Assembly: GCA_031308135.1 (NCBI GenBank)
Contig: JAHLJT010000631.1
Coordinates: 154,397,276 to 154,461,275 of the forward strand
Reading direction: 5' to 3'
Origin: Acheta domesticus
Lineage: Eukaryota; Arthropoda; Insecta; Orthoptera; Gryllidae
DNA length: 64,000 bases
Within the stretch, counting starts at the first letter, position 1. Every line of letters starts with the position of its first letter. Of this stretch, positions 1 to 10,764 are shown in pieces. A program made the translations under genes and the position numbers. Under the pieces are notes generated by a model. That model was not told the origin of the DNA and searched no databases. It saw nothing but the letters and a program-made list of their open reading frames with translations.

Positions 1-2403
1 TAGTTTTCTATTTCCTTCGGTCTTCGCTAGCTATTCGGAATTACCACAAACTCTTTCTTACCAGCTGTCATCTATCACCGCCAAAAGTACATTTTTTTGT
101 AATTTTCTTAATTTTTCGGTTTCCTATTGGTAGAATGGAAACATTAATTTTAGAATATTAAAGAACAATAAACCCTAGTCATAAATGGCAATTTTCTTTT
201 AAAAATTATGTGCCGTTCAAGAGAAAATTGTGTTTTAGCGCTACTAAAAGTGCGAAATTTGAAGCTCATTTTCACAGAAACTTTTTGAGTTTTCAAAATA
301 CTTTATTTGAAGTTATTTGAAGCACTTACACTCACAAATATAATAATCTTTACAAATTGCTGGTAATGTGCATATTAAAGATGTGAGAGATCTTTCAAAA
401 AAATTACAATTATGTAATTTTTGAAAAAAACAAAAAATAACTCAAAATAAACTTTACGCTATACTAAAGAGTGTAATTAGCACTATCCATTACAAAAGTT
501 TCAAGAAAAAAATTTGCAGCCATATATGAGAAAATGGCGTTTGAGCGTTTCTGAAAATGCCGAAATTCGAGCTACTTTTTACAGAAAACGGTAGTGTTTT
601 CGAGAAACTTTACTTGACATTATTTAAAGCATATATACTCGTAAATATAATAATGTGAAAAAATCGCCGATAGTGTAAATCTTAACGACGTGAGAGACAA
701 GTAAAAAAATTTACATTTTTGTAATTTTTGAAAAAAACCAACCGATAGACCAAATTGCCTTTTATGTCATTGATAGAGTACATTTACCACTATCCCTACC
801 AAAAGTTTAAAGAAAAAATTTGGAGCCGTTTTTGAGAAAATCTTCTTTTTGTAATTTTTTAAAATTGCACATATTGCACGCAATATTGCACGAAAACTAC
901 CAAAATTTTGAAAAACATTTACATGACCTTTATTAAAGATCTCAATATGCAGAACAAATTTTATTTCAAGAAAAAATCTCTATCTTCAATTTTGTAGTTG
1001 GAGAAAGACGCCGAAAAAAATTCAAACGTTCACAATTTTCGAAAATTCAGAGCTGTACGTGAAAATCGGACTTAAGCCGCGTCCACACGATGCGTCTTTT
1101 CGTTCAATTTTGCGCATGCGTCTAGCGCAAGCAGCGCATGCGTTTGGGGCATGCGTCCTTTCGTCAAAACGATGGACGCATGCAATAGCGCAAGCTTCCC
1201 AGAGCTGACGGGAATCTCGTTCGTCTTTCTCGTGCGCTTCCTCCAAAGAACGTGTATTTCATAGCGAAGTCATCCGGAATATCGGGCCGTAAGAATTCTT
1301 TGGTAGTCTTCTGAATTATTTTGTGTTGTCCGTCTGCGTTTTATTGCGAATTTGTTGCAGATTATTCATTTATTATATACTTACGGTAATATCAATTTTT
1401 AACATATACATTTATTAAGATAAATTGTGGAAACTAGTGAAAATAAACATGTGATGATTTCAATTTACTTTCGATGTGTTGTAGTGACAAGATAATATTT
1501 AGTTCTCCCTTATTATTTTATTCTTATTTTATTTTTACGGTAATGCAAATTTTCGAAATTTATGTAATAAATTATATATCTGAAACAAATTATGCAATAG
1601 CTGTTTTTTAAGGTTATGTATTTTCAGAATGTCGCTTGAAAACAAAGAACTCACTCCTCAGTTCATTCAAGATTATAGGGAAAAGGAAATTTTTCTCTTC
1701 TTTCGACTGATTATAAAATAATCTGCCGAAATTGTCGTGCAAATAGCTGCTGGATCCATTGTACAGAATAGAACAAGCACCGCATAGAGTTGCACCGTGT
1801 GGACAGGGTAGCGCACGTGCGCTGTGTGGAACGTTCGTCTTTCAACTTTGCGCATGCCATTTTATTCCCGTGACGCACAGAAAAGACGCATCGTGTGGAC
1901 GCGCCTTTATGTCATGTTAAAAAGTGTATTTTACTCTGTTCATGCAAGAAATTTAAAGAAAAAATTTGGAGTCGTTTTTGAGAAAATTTTGAAAATCCCC
2001 GGGGGGCTTCATATAAAGTACCCCCAGATTTTGAAGAATCTTTTTCAAAATCTCAAAGCTTCGACTAGAATCAGATCGACTGGGGAATATCCATTTTGGA
2101 AGAAATGGTACGTATGGTTTAGGCGCTAGCAGTGTTCACAGACGGACGGACAGACGGACGTTTTCCTTTCAATTGGGTTTTCGGTATCAAGGACCTAGAA
2201 AACAAGGTTTCTGGCTACACCACGTGTTAGGGTTTTTTTTTCTTAATTTAGCAACTGGTTTTATCCACTTATTCGTTTTCACGGCCCGGCAATTCATTTT
2301 TTTTCCGCCGAAAATTGGCCATTTTTTCGCGCAGCATTACATAACTTTCCCTGTATTACGTATATCACTCGGTGTATACGTACGTATACGGGAAAGTAAA
2401 AAT
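1..2403 (-). mobile_element. HX family copy H1 (Helitron-like, non-autonomous), left end cut by window
   Basis: This is a copy of the dominant repeat, of the same young subfamily as H6 and H8. The window opens just inside its CTAG end. The other end is a palindromic stretch at about 2370-2392 followed by GGGAAAGTAAAAA. Degenerate units with the core TTTGAGAAAATGGCGTTT recur about every 305 bp. Strand is assigned by treating the CTAG end as 3'. It is interrupted by a Harbinger-type element at 1075-1906. No protein-coding capacity is credible. It lies upstream of the FNIP exons, presumably in an FNIP intron. Confidence 0.7.
1075..1906. mobile_element. PIF/Harbinger-type non-autonomous element with TTA duplication
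   Basis: The insertion splits H1. The uninterrupted copy H8 reads ggacttatgcc where H1 has the element between two TTA trinucleotides (1072-1074 and 1907-1909). The ends are inverted repeats of about 26 bp with one mismatch (AGCCGCGTCCACACGATG on the left, AGGCGCGTCCACACGATG on the right), continuing into CGTCTTTTC. A 3-bp TTA/TAA duplication with TIRs is the Harbinger hallmark. The interior holds a short frame at 1629-1720 preceded by a splice-acceptor-like ttttcag. It begins MSLENKELTPQFIQDYREKE and resembles the start of a MADF domain, a domain found in Harbinger accessory proteins. It stops early, so this is a deletion derivative. Confidence 0.8.
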
Positions 2404-2490
2404 AAAGAATTAAACCACTCAAATTTTGAGTGGTTCATTTAACGGTTCAATAAATGCCCCTAAATAAATGTTTCATGATTTTCAATTCAG

Positions 2491-2546
2491 GTCAGTATGA
2501 ATATCAAATTGGTTTATTCCTGTCTTATCATCTTTTATGGAACCTT
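2491..2546 (+). CDS. Possible upstream coding exon of FNIP
   Basis: A 56-nt open stretch lies between a good acceptor (gattttcaattcag) and a good donor (CTT|gtgagt). Read in phase 0 it ends with two bases that complete a codon with the single leading base of the exon at 2700, so the phases agree. The peptide (VSMNIKLVYSCLIIFYGT) is short and I cannot match it confidently to FNIP. A chance open frame of this length is quite likely. Confidence 0.3.
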
Positions 2547-2699
2547 GTGAGTGAATATTTTAAAATTGTTTTGTTTAATATCTGTTAAAGCAGTTAATAA
2601 CTTTCCTTTTTTTATCTAGCGAATATTGGAAATTGTAACTGAGTGATAAGATGACTGTGTCTATACTGATGAAAACTATTTGTCATAAAATTGTTTCAG

Positions 2700-2841
2700 G
2701 GAGGTGCAGCTAGTTTCAAGTCATGTGTCTATTGTTGACAAACCTGGAGGGTTTGGGATTCGTGTTGGAATGTCGCAACTTGTGGCTAATATGCTGGAGT
2801 CTCTGTTACATCTCTGGAAACTGAGAACTCCTCCAGAGCAG
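2700..2841 (+). CDS. FNIP: Folliculin-interacting protein (FNIP), penultimate coding exon
   Basis: The exon runs from acceptor ttgtttcag to donor CAG|gtaaag and encodes a 47-codon segment ending ANMLESLLHLWKLRTPPEQ, in phase with the last exon. In animals FNIP forms a stable complex with folliculin (FLCN). The complex acts at lysosomes as a GAP for RagC/D in mTORC1 and TFE signalling, and FNIP also contacts AMPK. Both proteins are DENN-family, and this exon would lie in the C-terminal DENN part. The identification rests mainly on the next exon. The rest of the gene lies to the left of the window, and the H1 repeat appears to sit in an intron. Confidence 0.7.
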
Positions 2842-2931
2842 GTAAAGGGAGAATGAAAATCTAATATTAAATTGGTATATGAATGCAGTTTTTGTAATGT
2901 GAGTTGATCCTTTTTTTGTTTCTCTTTGCAG

Positions 2932-3138
2932 TGCCTTCAGCATCTTGAATCGAAGTTACGTGAGCTATGCTTACGAAGCCAGGCTTTAGCAGAGCTTCTC
3001 CTGACAACAGATTTGTGTGATTTAGGTACTCTAACCTCTTCTTTAGGTCTGGAAGCAAATGATGTTCCTCTGCTTTTAGCAATTGCATCTACACATTCAC
3101 CTCAGGTGACAAATCTCTATGGAGTGACTTTCCGGTAA
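2932..3138 (+). CDS. FNIP: Folliculin-interacting protein (FNIP), last coding exon and stop
   Basis: An acceptor (ctctttgcag, AG at 2930-2931) precedes 68 codons and a TAA stop. The segments HLESKLRELCLRSQALAE and LGLEANDVPLLLAIASTHSP closely resemble the extreme C-terminus of animal FNIP1/FNIP2, which I recall as a helical segment followed by a block with the pattern ES/A-NDLPLL-AIASTHSP-V. The stop a few residues after that block fits the family, in which the protein ends there. The exon is phase 0 with the preceding one. Orthology is by recognition, not by alignment. Confidence 0.82.
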   Translation, partial: CLQHLESKLRELCLRSQALAELLLTTDLCDLGTLTSSLGLEANDVPLLLAIASTHSPQVTNLYGVTFR

Positions 3139-3435
3139 TACAAGTACAAATGTTAACTGTTTTACAATGTTCCTAAATGTATTATCTCTCAGTGTGGTTA
3201 TGATTTTATAATTGAATATGCCTATTTCAAGAAAATTGTTTTTCGTTTATTATTTGTGTGCAGATAAACAATTATAAAACTTTCAAAAAGGTTTAGAGAC
3301 GTTTGCAAACACAATTTGATCAGAAATTCATTTTCCAGTTTTGAAATAAGACAATAGTATGATATATTTCAAGAAATGGTGAGTGTTCAAACAGTACTCC
3401 AGTTCTTTTCACTGAATAAATTTTGATTTATTGGA
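3139..3435 (+). other. Probable FNIP 3' untranslated region
   Basis: AT-rich non-coding sequence follows the FNIP stop. A canonical AATAAA lies at 3415-3420, just before the TTAA that flanks the piggyBac-like element, so a short 3'UTR ending near 3440 is plausible. A longer UTR reading through the element cannot be excluded, because further AATAAA motifs occur downstream (for example near 7485). Confidence 0.45.
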
Positions 3436-3439
3436 TTAA

Positions 3440-5204
3440 CCCCTTACTTGCCAGCCCTTGAAATATTGGGGAAGGGGGGGATGATTTTCTAGGAATGTAT
3501 TTTTTGAAGACCAATAATGATAATTTAAAGTCAAAAAAATGTTTGCTCCAACTCTAGAACTCACAATTCAAGAATGCATACATGCAGCTCTGGTTGGGAG
3601 AGGGGTCCCAGACAGTAGCAAGAAAAGTCTGGGGATAGGACTCCTAATGATACTTTTGCCTAAACGCATTGCGTTATAAGACAAAATTAGATTTTTTTTT
3701 AAATCTATTATTTATTATTATTGCACTGTTTTGTTAGAGTTTTTGTTATAGTCAAGAATTTCTAATTTAGCTCATTTTCTTGTTCACAGTCAATTCACAG
3801 TATTTAAATATCTAATAAAGAAAAATATACTTGATTTTCTCAACTCAGTTTATACATACATTGTGAGGTACAAGGGGAAAAGTCACAAATAACTTTTTAT
3901 ATACATTTTCAGCAATCTGAAGGAATTATGAATACGACATCAATGTTGATGTTTCTACAAAAATATCGATGTTTTAAACATCAATGTATTAAAACCGATG
4001 TTTTTTTAACATTAAAGTTTTGCATTCGATGGATGAAAGATGCCCATAATCTCAATTTTGTAAAAGTTACAATAAGAAACAATAACTGATGGTACATATC
4101 GGTACCCTGTTTGTATGCGATCGAAACAAACGTGGTTTGTTCTATCTTCATTGAGCAGACTACCACCCTTTGTTCAAGATGATCCTGATGTCTTGGTATT
4201 TCCTTTGTCTTTCCTGTACTTCGCACATGGAGAGACATATAATTGTTTTCGGTTAAATTTTAGTTACAAATTAATAAGCATGCCCATTGTCAAATTAAAT
4301 TTTGCTGTGCACAAACTTAGAGGTTATTAAACCAACTTTAAAGAATCAATGGTTTTTGGTCGATGTTTTATTAACATTGATGTTTGGAAACATCAGTATT
4401 TTCTGGTCGATGTTCCATCACTTGAAGGGATGTTAGTGAATATCTGAACCACAGATACACACTCCAAAATACAAAAACAAAAAAACAAATAACGACAAAA
4501 CAGATCATTTGGAAAATTATACTTTAAAATTAAAATTGGCACCAAATGTCAAATTTCAATCTGTGGCCAGAAACGTCTTTCACACAGTAAACAGTTAGCA
4601 CTTTTGTTTCTGTAGAAGACTCATCTTTAAAGAGAATACAAAGTGGTTGTGATAGTCCCACAATTTCACTTGTATTTTTGAAAGCAAAATTTCCCAAGTG
4701 GAACCCTAAGTGCTTAAGCCTGGTAAGGGACTTCTCTGAAGGAACCACTGGTGTGTCATTGTACAAAGTAAATTTACACAACATTTTTGAAGAAACAAAC
4801 AAAATAACGGATGTTTGTTCACATTATTCGAAAGAAGAAAAAAGGATCTTATTGGAGACGAAGCGACTTCTTTCTAGATTAATCTAGTGTCAACCAAAAG
4901 AATGACACACTTCCTGATCACATTCTTGTAAGGTGTTCTTATACATTTGTTGAGTGAAATTGTTATGCCTTATTACATTAAGCACATCTTCATAAAAAGT
5001 ATAAATTGTTTAGTTTAAGTTAAATCCTAATGCATGATCAGTAATCCACTAAAATGCATAACTCAAACAAAAGAAAAAAACACACATAAAATATTATATT
5101 AGTAGATAAATATTAGCACCGAAAATGAGATATTTGTCCATATAGTTTCTTTGAAAAAACAACATTTTCTTGGGGTCACTCATGTACCACTGGCCATTAA
5201 TGGG
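3440..5204. mobile_element. piggyBac-like decayed element flanked by TTAA
   Basis: TTAA occurs at 3436-3439 and 5205-5208. Inside these the ends are imperfect inverted repeats, CCCCTTACTTGCCAG on the left and CCCATTAATGGCCAG (reverse complement) on the right. TTAA duplication with ends beginning CCC is the piggyBac pattern. No transposase is recognisable: the short frames at 4530-4802 (-) and 4678-4887 (+) overlap each other and match nothing I know. A second foldback element (3937-4420) sits inside. The TIR match is only about 11 of 15 bases, hence the moderate confidence. Confidence 0.45.
3937..4420. mobile_element. Foldback element with repeated ATCGATGTTT ends
   Basis: Both edges carry clusters of the self-complementary motif AACATCAATGTT/ATCGATGTTT: several copies within 3937-4015 and again within 4355-4420. 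These can pair with themselves and with each other. The interior (about 4020-4340) looks like decayed coding sequence without an intact frame. No clear target-site duplication was seen. It is nested in the piggyBac-like element. Confidence 0.45.
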
Positions 5205-5208
5205 TTAA

Positions 5209-7913
5209 TGCATTTTCATATTCTCTTTCGTGATGTTCTGTAGGGGGAGGAAGGCTTGGAACTTGCGCACTCGTACTAAGTGGTGCAAAGTGAATTTCAA
5301 CATTAAACGTGGCTTAATAATTTTATTTCTTAAATTTTCTGTTTGGTAATGAGTGAAGGGCTGGAGTGTTACAAATCTGAATGGTTAAACTGCAAGGATC
5401 CCCTAAAAGAGTTGTAAAATAAACGCAAAGTTTTAAAATGAAGAACACAAGGGGAAGAGGGAAATAACAGATATCACTTTCAAGTAAAGAGCCATGGCAC
5501 AAGAGTGTGCTGTACCAGCCAGTTTGTGAATAGGTCATATTGGGCTGGGCTGTGAGTCCAAGTGCCAAAAAGTGCTAGTTGGATCAATTTTATTCTTCTA
5601 TTAAATGGTAGATGGTTCTGAAAACTTAGGAATTTGTAAAACACAACATTACATGTCTGCTTAGATTTCTCTTCAAAACTGCTGTTATTTTTATGACAAC
5701 TTTTCATTTTTTAAGCTAGAATTTGTCTTCACTTGCATTCCAACAAAAATATCTCAGAAAAATTATTTTCCCAAATGAACGAAACTTTATATACATTCTA
5801 TAAAAACTATTTTGGCTTTCAAGCTAAATTTGCCCATATTATTTATCTTATCTCAATCTTTGGACAAGTTTCTCATAGTTTTAAATTCAGCATATATCAG
5901 TATCACATCTAAATATTTAGCAGGGTCCTCCTGTCTCCATGTAATGCTGAGTAAGTTTTAAGTTAAGAATATTCAGTATGTTTTGTTTTGCTTAACCATT
6001 TCCAAGACCTTTACTTCTTTCTCCCCTTTAAGGTATTTCAAAAGGACTTAGATATATTATAGGGAACATAGCCACTGATAGTGAACAATAATGCTACTCA
6101 CAATTATCAATTATTTTACTAGTGATTATTAATACAGTGAAATGTCATTATATTGAAGTCTGATATGTAATGAAAATCTCACTTAAACAAATTTATTTTT
6201 TTATAAAATTTATTATTTTTTTAAACTATTTATTATTTTCAAGACCCCACCAATTGGCCTATGTATTATATGTAAAATATTTTCACTTTAACAAAATTCG
6301 AACTTCCAGTGTACCCGATTAAAATTTTGCATTTTCACACAAGTTTTTAATTGTATATTGTTGTAAACAAGTGAAATTCATAATGCATACACTTTTGACC
6401 ATTCAACCATATTTTCAAGGGGTGGTTTGTTTTATAATTAAGGGATTGAATCCAATTTTCACTCTTATTTTTTACCAATGATTCCAGAGTTTTAGGAAAC
6501 ACATGTCTGCGCAGTGTTTCTTCTGGTGTTTCAGAAACCAGGGCTGAAGTACTGTCTTCCAAGAAATAGAAATGAAATGTTTAACTTTCACATTTACTTT
6601 GTGAATAACAGTTTCAATCGGAATACAAAACTTAGAAATTGTAGAGTAAAGGTATCAATTAAAATACTAATATGATAACCTTATCTCATTTTAAATACAT
6701 CATGTTATTTATACTGTGCATTTACGATTTACATTGTAATATACTATTAAGTATATTGCTGTTAAAATTTATATTTGCTGATTGAAAATGAAGTTGCTGC
6801 TTTTCTTAACAAAAAGACACATTGTGTCTTTAACACATTATTTGTTGGTGTTCACTCTGTGCTCTTGTTGGTAAATGTAACAAAGTACACTGAGGAGATA
6901 ATACAATAAAAATGAATTGTAATTGATGTGTTAATTGAATTCACTCTGATGTTAAGGTATCTCTTAGTATGAGATAAGACACTTGTTTAATGTATGTATC
7001 AGTTAAGAGAACAGGTTGATTTTAAACTTAGGCACAAATATATATGTATATATGTAAGAGGGAAGAATTACATTTTTTTTTCTCTCAGTATTTATTTTTC
7101 ATTTGTTAATTAGAGAATGTATCTTAATTTATGAAATTGAAGGGGTTGGTGTAACTTATTGTATGAAATATGTGTAAGTGAAAGCATTATTACTATTATT
7201 ATTATGTTTAGAATTTTAGTTTAGAAATTAAAGTTAAAATACAGTTTTAATTCAGCTGTAATCCATGACTATTGACAGGTGTGCACATATGTGTTTGCTC
7301 TAATTTATTGTTTTCACTGTAAGATATTCTGAAAGTTAAACATCGAATACTATTCCATATTAGCTATAATCATTTTTACGGATGAAAATGATTTGTTAAT
7401 TTTTGTATAATTTTTGGTAGCTGAAAAATGTTCACAGAAGGTTACATTTCAGTGCATTGAAGGAGTTTGCATAGAAATTATGAATAAAACTTTCAGTGAT
7501 AACTTTTTTTTAATCTAAGTCCAATATCTTTTCCTCAAAGATAATTTTATCGTTACCAGGAAATACTATACAGAATGTTAATAGAGATTTTTGTGATAAA
7601 ATTGTGTAACCTTTTGTGAGCATTTTATATAGCATGTATTTATTTTACCTGTGTATCTCATGAGCCTATTTAAAAGAATTTAAGTTCTTTCTGTTAAAGT
7701 TTTATATTCCTTTTATTTATTTATTTTTAGTTAGTTACAAGTTAGTTGATTTTGAAAATTTTTGCAGGACATAAAAAATTCACTGCTGTATGCAGGGGGT
7801 TGTTATTTTGTCTCCTCCTCCCCTCCGCCCTCCTCAACCCTCTTTTTTGCTTCCTAACACTCAAGTCATTTTGGGTTTAAAATTAATGTAAAATTTTTCC
7901 CATGGCTATTATC

Positions 7914-7944
<31 letters not shown>

Positions 7945-8281
7945 TTTTTTTTTTTTTTTTAACTTTCATAAATTTTGCTGTCAATTGTTTTATTGGATTG
8001 AAACAAAACCGTTGTGTGATGATAGAATTCTGAGACTTTTTTTAATTCACCTTGCAGAAAACGTGTTTTTACACATGTTTTCTAAGTGCAAAACCAATTT
8101 TTTTGTTCTACTGTGTGAAATATGTACACATTGCATTTAAAAAAAGAGTAAACAATGGATAATAGACTTGTTTGGACATCTTGCAACAAAATATAAGTAG
8201 TTTAGTGTAAAATTTTTATTGTTTTTATTATACATGTTTCAAATATAATAGATACATTAACAAACAACATACTAAATAAGA
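5209..8281. other. AT-rich intergenic DNA without a recognisable gene
   Basis: No credible coding exon or element boundary was found here. It includes a (ATT)n tract running into poly-T at about 7914-7960 and scattered AATAAA motifs. At 8282-8300 the HX terminus ACTAGTGGTGCTACA appears, cut short by the Tigger insertion. Confidence 0.5.
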
Positions 8282-8308
8282 AACTAGTGGTGCTACAACT
8301 GTATGTAC

Positions 8309-9185
8309 AGTAATCCCTCTACATTTGCGAGAGTTAGGTTCCCAAAAAACATCATGAATGTTGAGTCTAACTTTTAATGAAGAAAGAAGGGTTCCTGGAT
8401 ATCAAGAAACTTTTTAAAAAGGAAAGAAAAAATATCAATTACAGTAGAACTGGGTAAGCGCTACTACAAACAATTTACAATTAACATCCCAAAATGAAAT
8501 AAAATAATGTTTGAAACTTATTTCAAATTTGAAAGTGATTGGATATAGTTGTTTTTTTTATTGCCCTCCTCATTCCAATATCCAAAAATGGAAGTGTTTC
8601 TTAATTTGCGAAGTTATTTCCACGATCGGATCACATTCGAAAGACAGGTCCACCAGAGCTTGTTGATTTTGGAGCACCATCAACAGTTTGGACGTTGAGT
8701 TCACTCCAGGACGCAGTTTCGCTTCCGCTACCGTCGAGGTTTTCTTCACTGATGATTTCCCGAAACTCTTCTAGAATGAGCTCATCATGAGAGTTGTACA
8801 GATCCTGAATGGCTTTTCTGTTCATTTGGCCAAAACCCTAACCTCCAATTTGATGCAACTGAATTGAATTATTTTACAATTGTGTTATTTTATAAATGTG
8901 AATTGGCATTTCATCTTTGAAATTTTTGCAGAAAGTGATACTTTGAGTTCCGAGGTCTTGCCGAGTTCGTTTCCCAGATGACAAAGGAAATGAAAATTGC
9001 AAATTTCATTTTTTTAAGTATATAAAGTTTAGAGTTATTAGTATTTAAGTATTAAAAAAATGTAGTTCGACCAAAAGGCGCTCGCGAAAGTTGAAGTCGC
9101 GAATATTAAAAACCGGTAGCATTTCTCTAACCGCGAAAGTTGGGAACTCGCGAATAGCGAATTCGCGGATGTTGAGGGATTACTA
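8309..9185. mobile_element. Tigger/pogo-type non-autonomous DNA transposon
   Basis: It is flanked by TA (8307-8308 and 9186-9187). The left end is CAGTAATCCCTCTACATT and the right end (reverse complement) is TAGTAATCCCTCAACATC, both running into GCGA-rich sequence with the phrases CGCGAATTCGC and CGCGAAAGTTGGGAACTCG. CAGTAATCCCTC ends with TA duplication are characteristic of pogo/Tigger elements. A 64-codon frame at 8631-8825 on the - strand (acidic, EEFREIISEENLDGSGSE) may be a transposase remnant, but I cannot confirm it. The element interrupts a 19-bp relic of an HX end. Confidence 0.8.
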
Positions 9186-9490
9186 TATTTTCTTGCATTA
9201 CTTGTAGTGGCTACATAATACGGTACTACTACATAAACTTGCAAAAGTGTTTATAACTAGCGAAAATGTTTTCTCCGGGCCAAAATTTGAACTCGCATCT
9301 TTCAAGTACTTTACCACCAGGTACTTTACTCCCTACATCACCAGCTCGCGGCTAAAACCGGCCTTCCTGATGCTTAGAAAACCAGCGATTTCTTGCATTT
9401 TCTCACTTTTGCAATATTCAATACTTCTGGGTATTCAATGAAAATAAGACATGCATCATTTTATTAAGTGCTCTTTACTCTATCAGAGGA
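9186..9490. other. Unassigned sequence between Tigger and HX copy H2
   Basis: About 300 bp without a recognisable feature. Confidence 0.4.
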
Positions 9491-10216
9491 AATTAGTGGT
9501 GCTACAGAATGGCACGGACTTTCTCGTATTAGTTTTCTGTTTCGTTTGGTCTCGGCTAGCTATTCGGACTTGCCACTACCCTTGATAACTGCCATCTATC
9601 GCCGCACAAACTACATTTTTTGGACATTTTATTAATTTGTCGGTTTCCTAATAGAAGAACAAAACTATTATTTTAAGATTATTAAAAAAACATTTAAACA
9701 TTATCCTGAATGCCAATTTTCGTTGAAAACTTTGGAGCCATTTTTAAGAAAATGGCGTTTAAGCGCTACTGTAAATGCGAAATTTAAAGCTCTTTCTCGC
9801 AGAAAAATTTAGAGTTTTCGAAAAACTTCATTTTAACGGTATGAAAGAACTAACAAAAATAATTACCTTTGTGTAATTTTTGGAAAACAAATACCCCAAA
9901 ATTACTTTACGCCATATTAAAGGGTTAAATTATTTTGAAAATACGTTTGAGCGTTTCTGAAAATACGGAATTTTGAGCTAGTTTTCACAGAAAACTATTC
10001 AATTATTGAAAAACTGTATTTGACATTATTTAAAGTACATGCACTCATTAATATAATAATGTGAACAAATTGCCGCTGATGCAAATATTAATGACGTGAG
10101 ACACAAGTAAAAAAAATTACATTTTTGTAATTTTTGAAAAAACAAAAGGATAGAGCAATATGTTGTTAAGGTCATCTCATAGAGCACATTTAGCACTATC
10201 CTATATACAAATTATT
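9491..10216 (-). mobile_element. HX family copy H2, diverged and 5'-truncated
   Basis: The terminus reads CTAA then TT on the - strand (AATTAGTGGTGCTACAGAAT on +), followed by the subterminal CTTTCTCGTAT and two diverged ~305-bp units. It breaks off near 10216 into about 100 bp of unrelated AT-rich sequence. Divergence from H6 and H8 marks it as an older copy. Confidence 0.65.
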
Positions 10217-10316
10217 AATTTAGTGTTTTTTGTTGGCGAGTGTGTTTTTTATTGTTATTTTTATTATAATAAATAGTATTACTATCATTATTATTGCCAC
10301 ATATTCACCCAAGGAA

Positions 10317-10534
10317 GTAGAAAACTAATACGGGAAATTCTGTGGCACCACTAGTTTTTATTAATTTAGCAATTGGATTTATCCACTTTTTTGTTATCAG
10401 GGCTTGGCAACGAATTTTTTTCTGCCGCAAATTCGCCATTTTTTCGCGCAGCATTACATAACTTTCCCGAATAAGTAATAATATTACTCCGTATATACGT
10501 AAGTATACGTGAAAGTAAAAAGCAAAGGAGGGGA
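10317..10534. mobile_element. Head-to-head junction of two HX ends
   Basis: Positions 10317-10343 are a CTAG end in the opposite orientation to H2 (ATACGGGAAATTCTGTGGCAC then CACTAG). It abuts at 10344-10534 the other terminal module (TTAATTTAGCAATTGG through to CGTGAAAGTAAAAA) in the H2 orientation. In intact copies that module follows CTACACCACGTGTTA, so this is a rearranged or nested copy. Confidence 0.55.
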
Positions 10535-10659
10535 TTAATATAAATAATAGATACATTGAAAGATATAAAAATTACAGACCAATAGTAAATGAAATTACAA
10601 AATATGAAATACAAATAAAAAAATCACATAATGAAATTGAAATAGGTACATTAAAAAAG

Positions 10660-10716
<57 letters not shown>
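10660..10716 (+). repeat. (AAT)n microsatellite, left border of LINE cluster
   Basis: About 19 AAT units lie immediately upstream of the 5'-truncated Dong-like LINE. Confidence 0.95.
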
Positions 10717-10717
<1 letters not shown>

Positions 10718-10764
10718 GAATAAGAAGGTACAAACGTAGAATAGATTTCCGTGTACAGAACCGG

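Noticed and set aside
1824..2129. 101-codon frame also seen in H6 and H8 (MLKSVF...RNLKKKFG...)
   Set aside because: It recurs because the HX repeat recurs. Older copies have stops and shifts, there is no start context or domain, and the frame in H1 crosses the Harbinger border.
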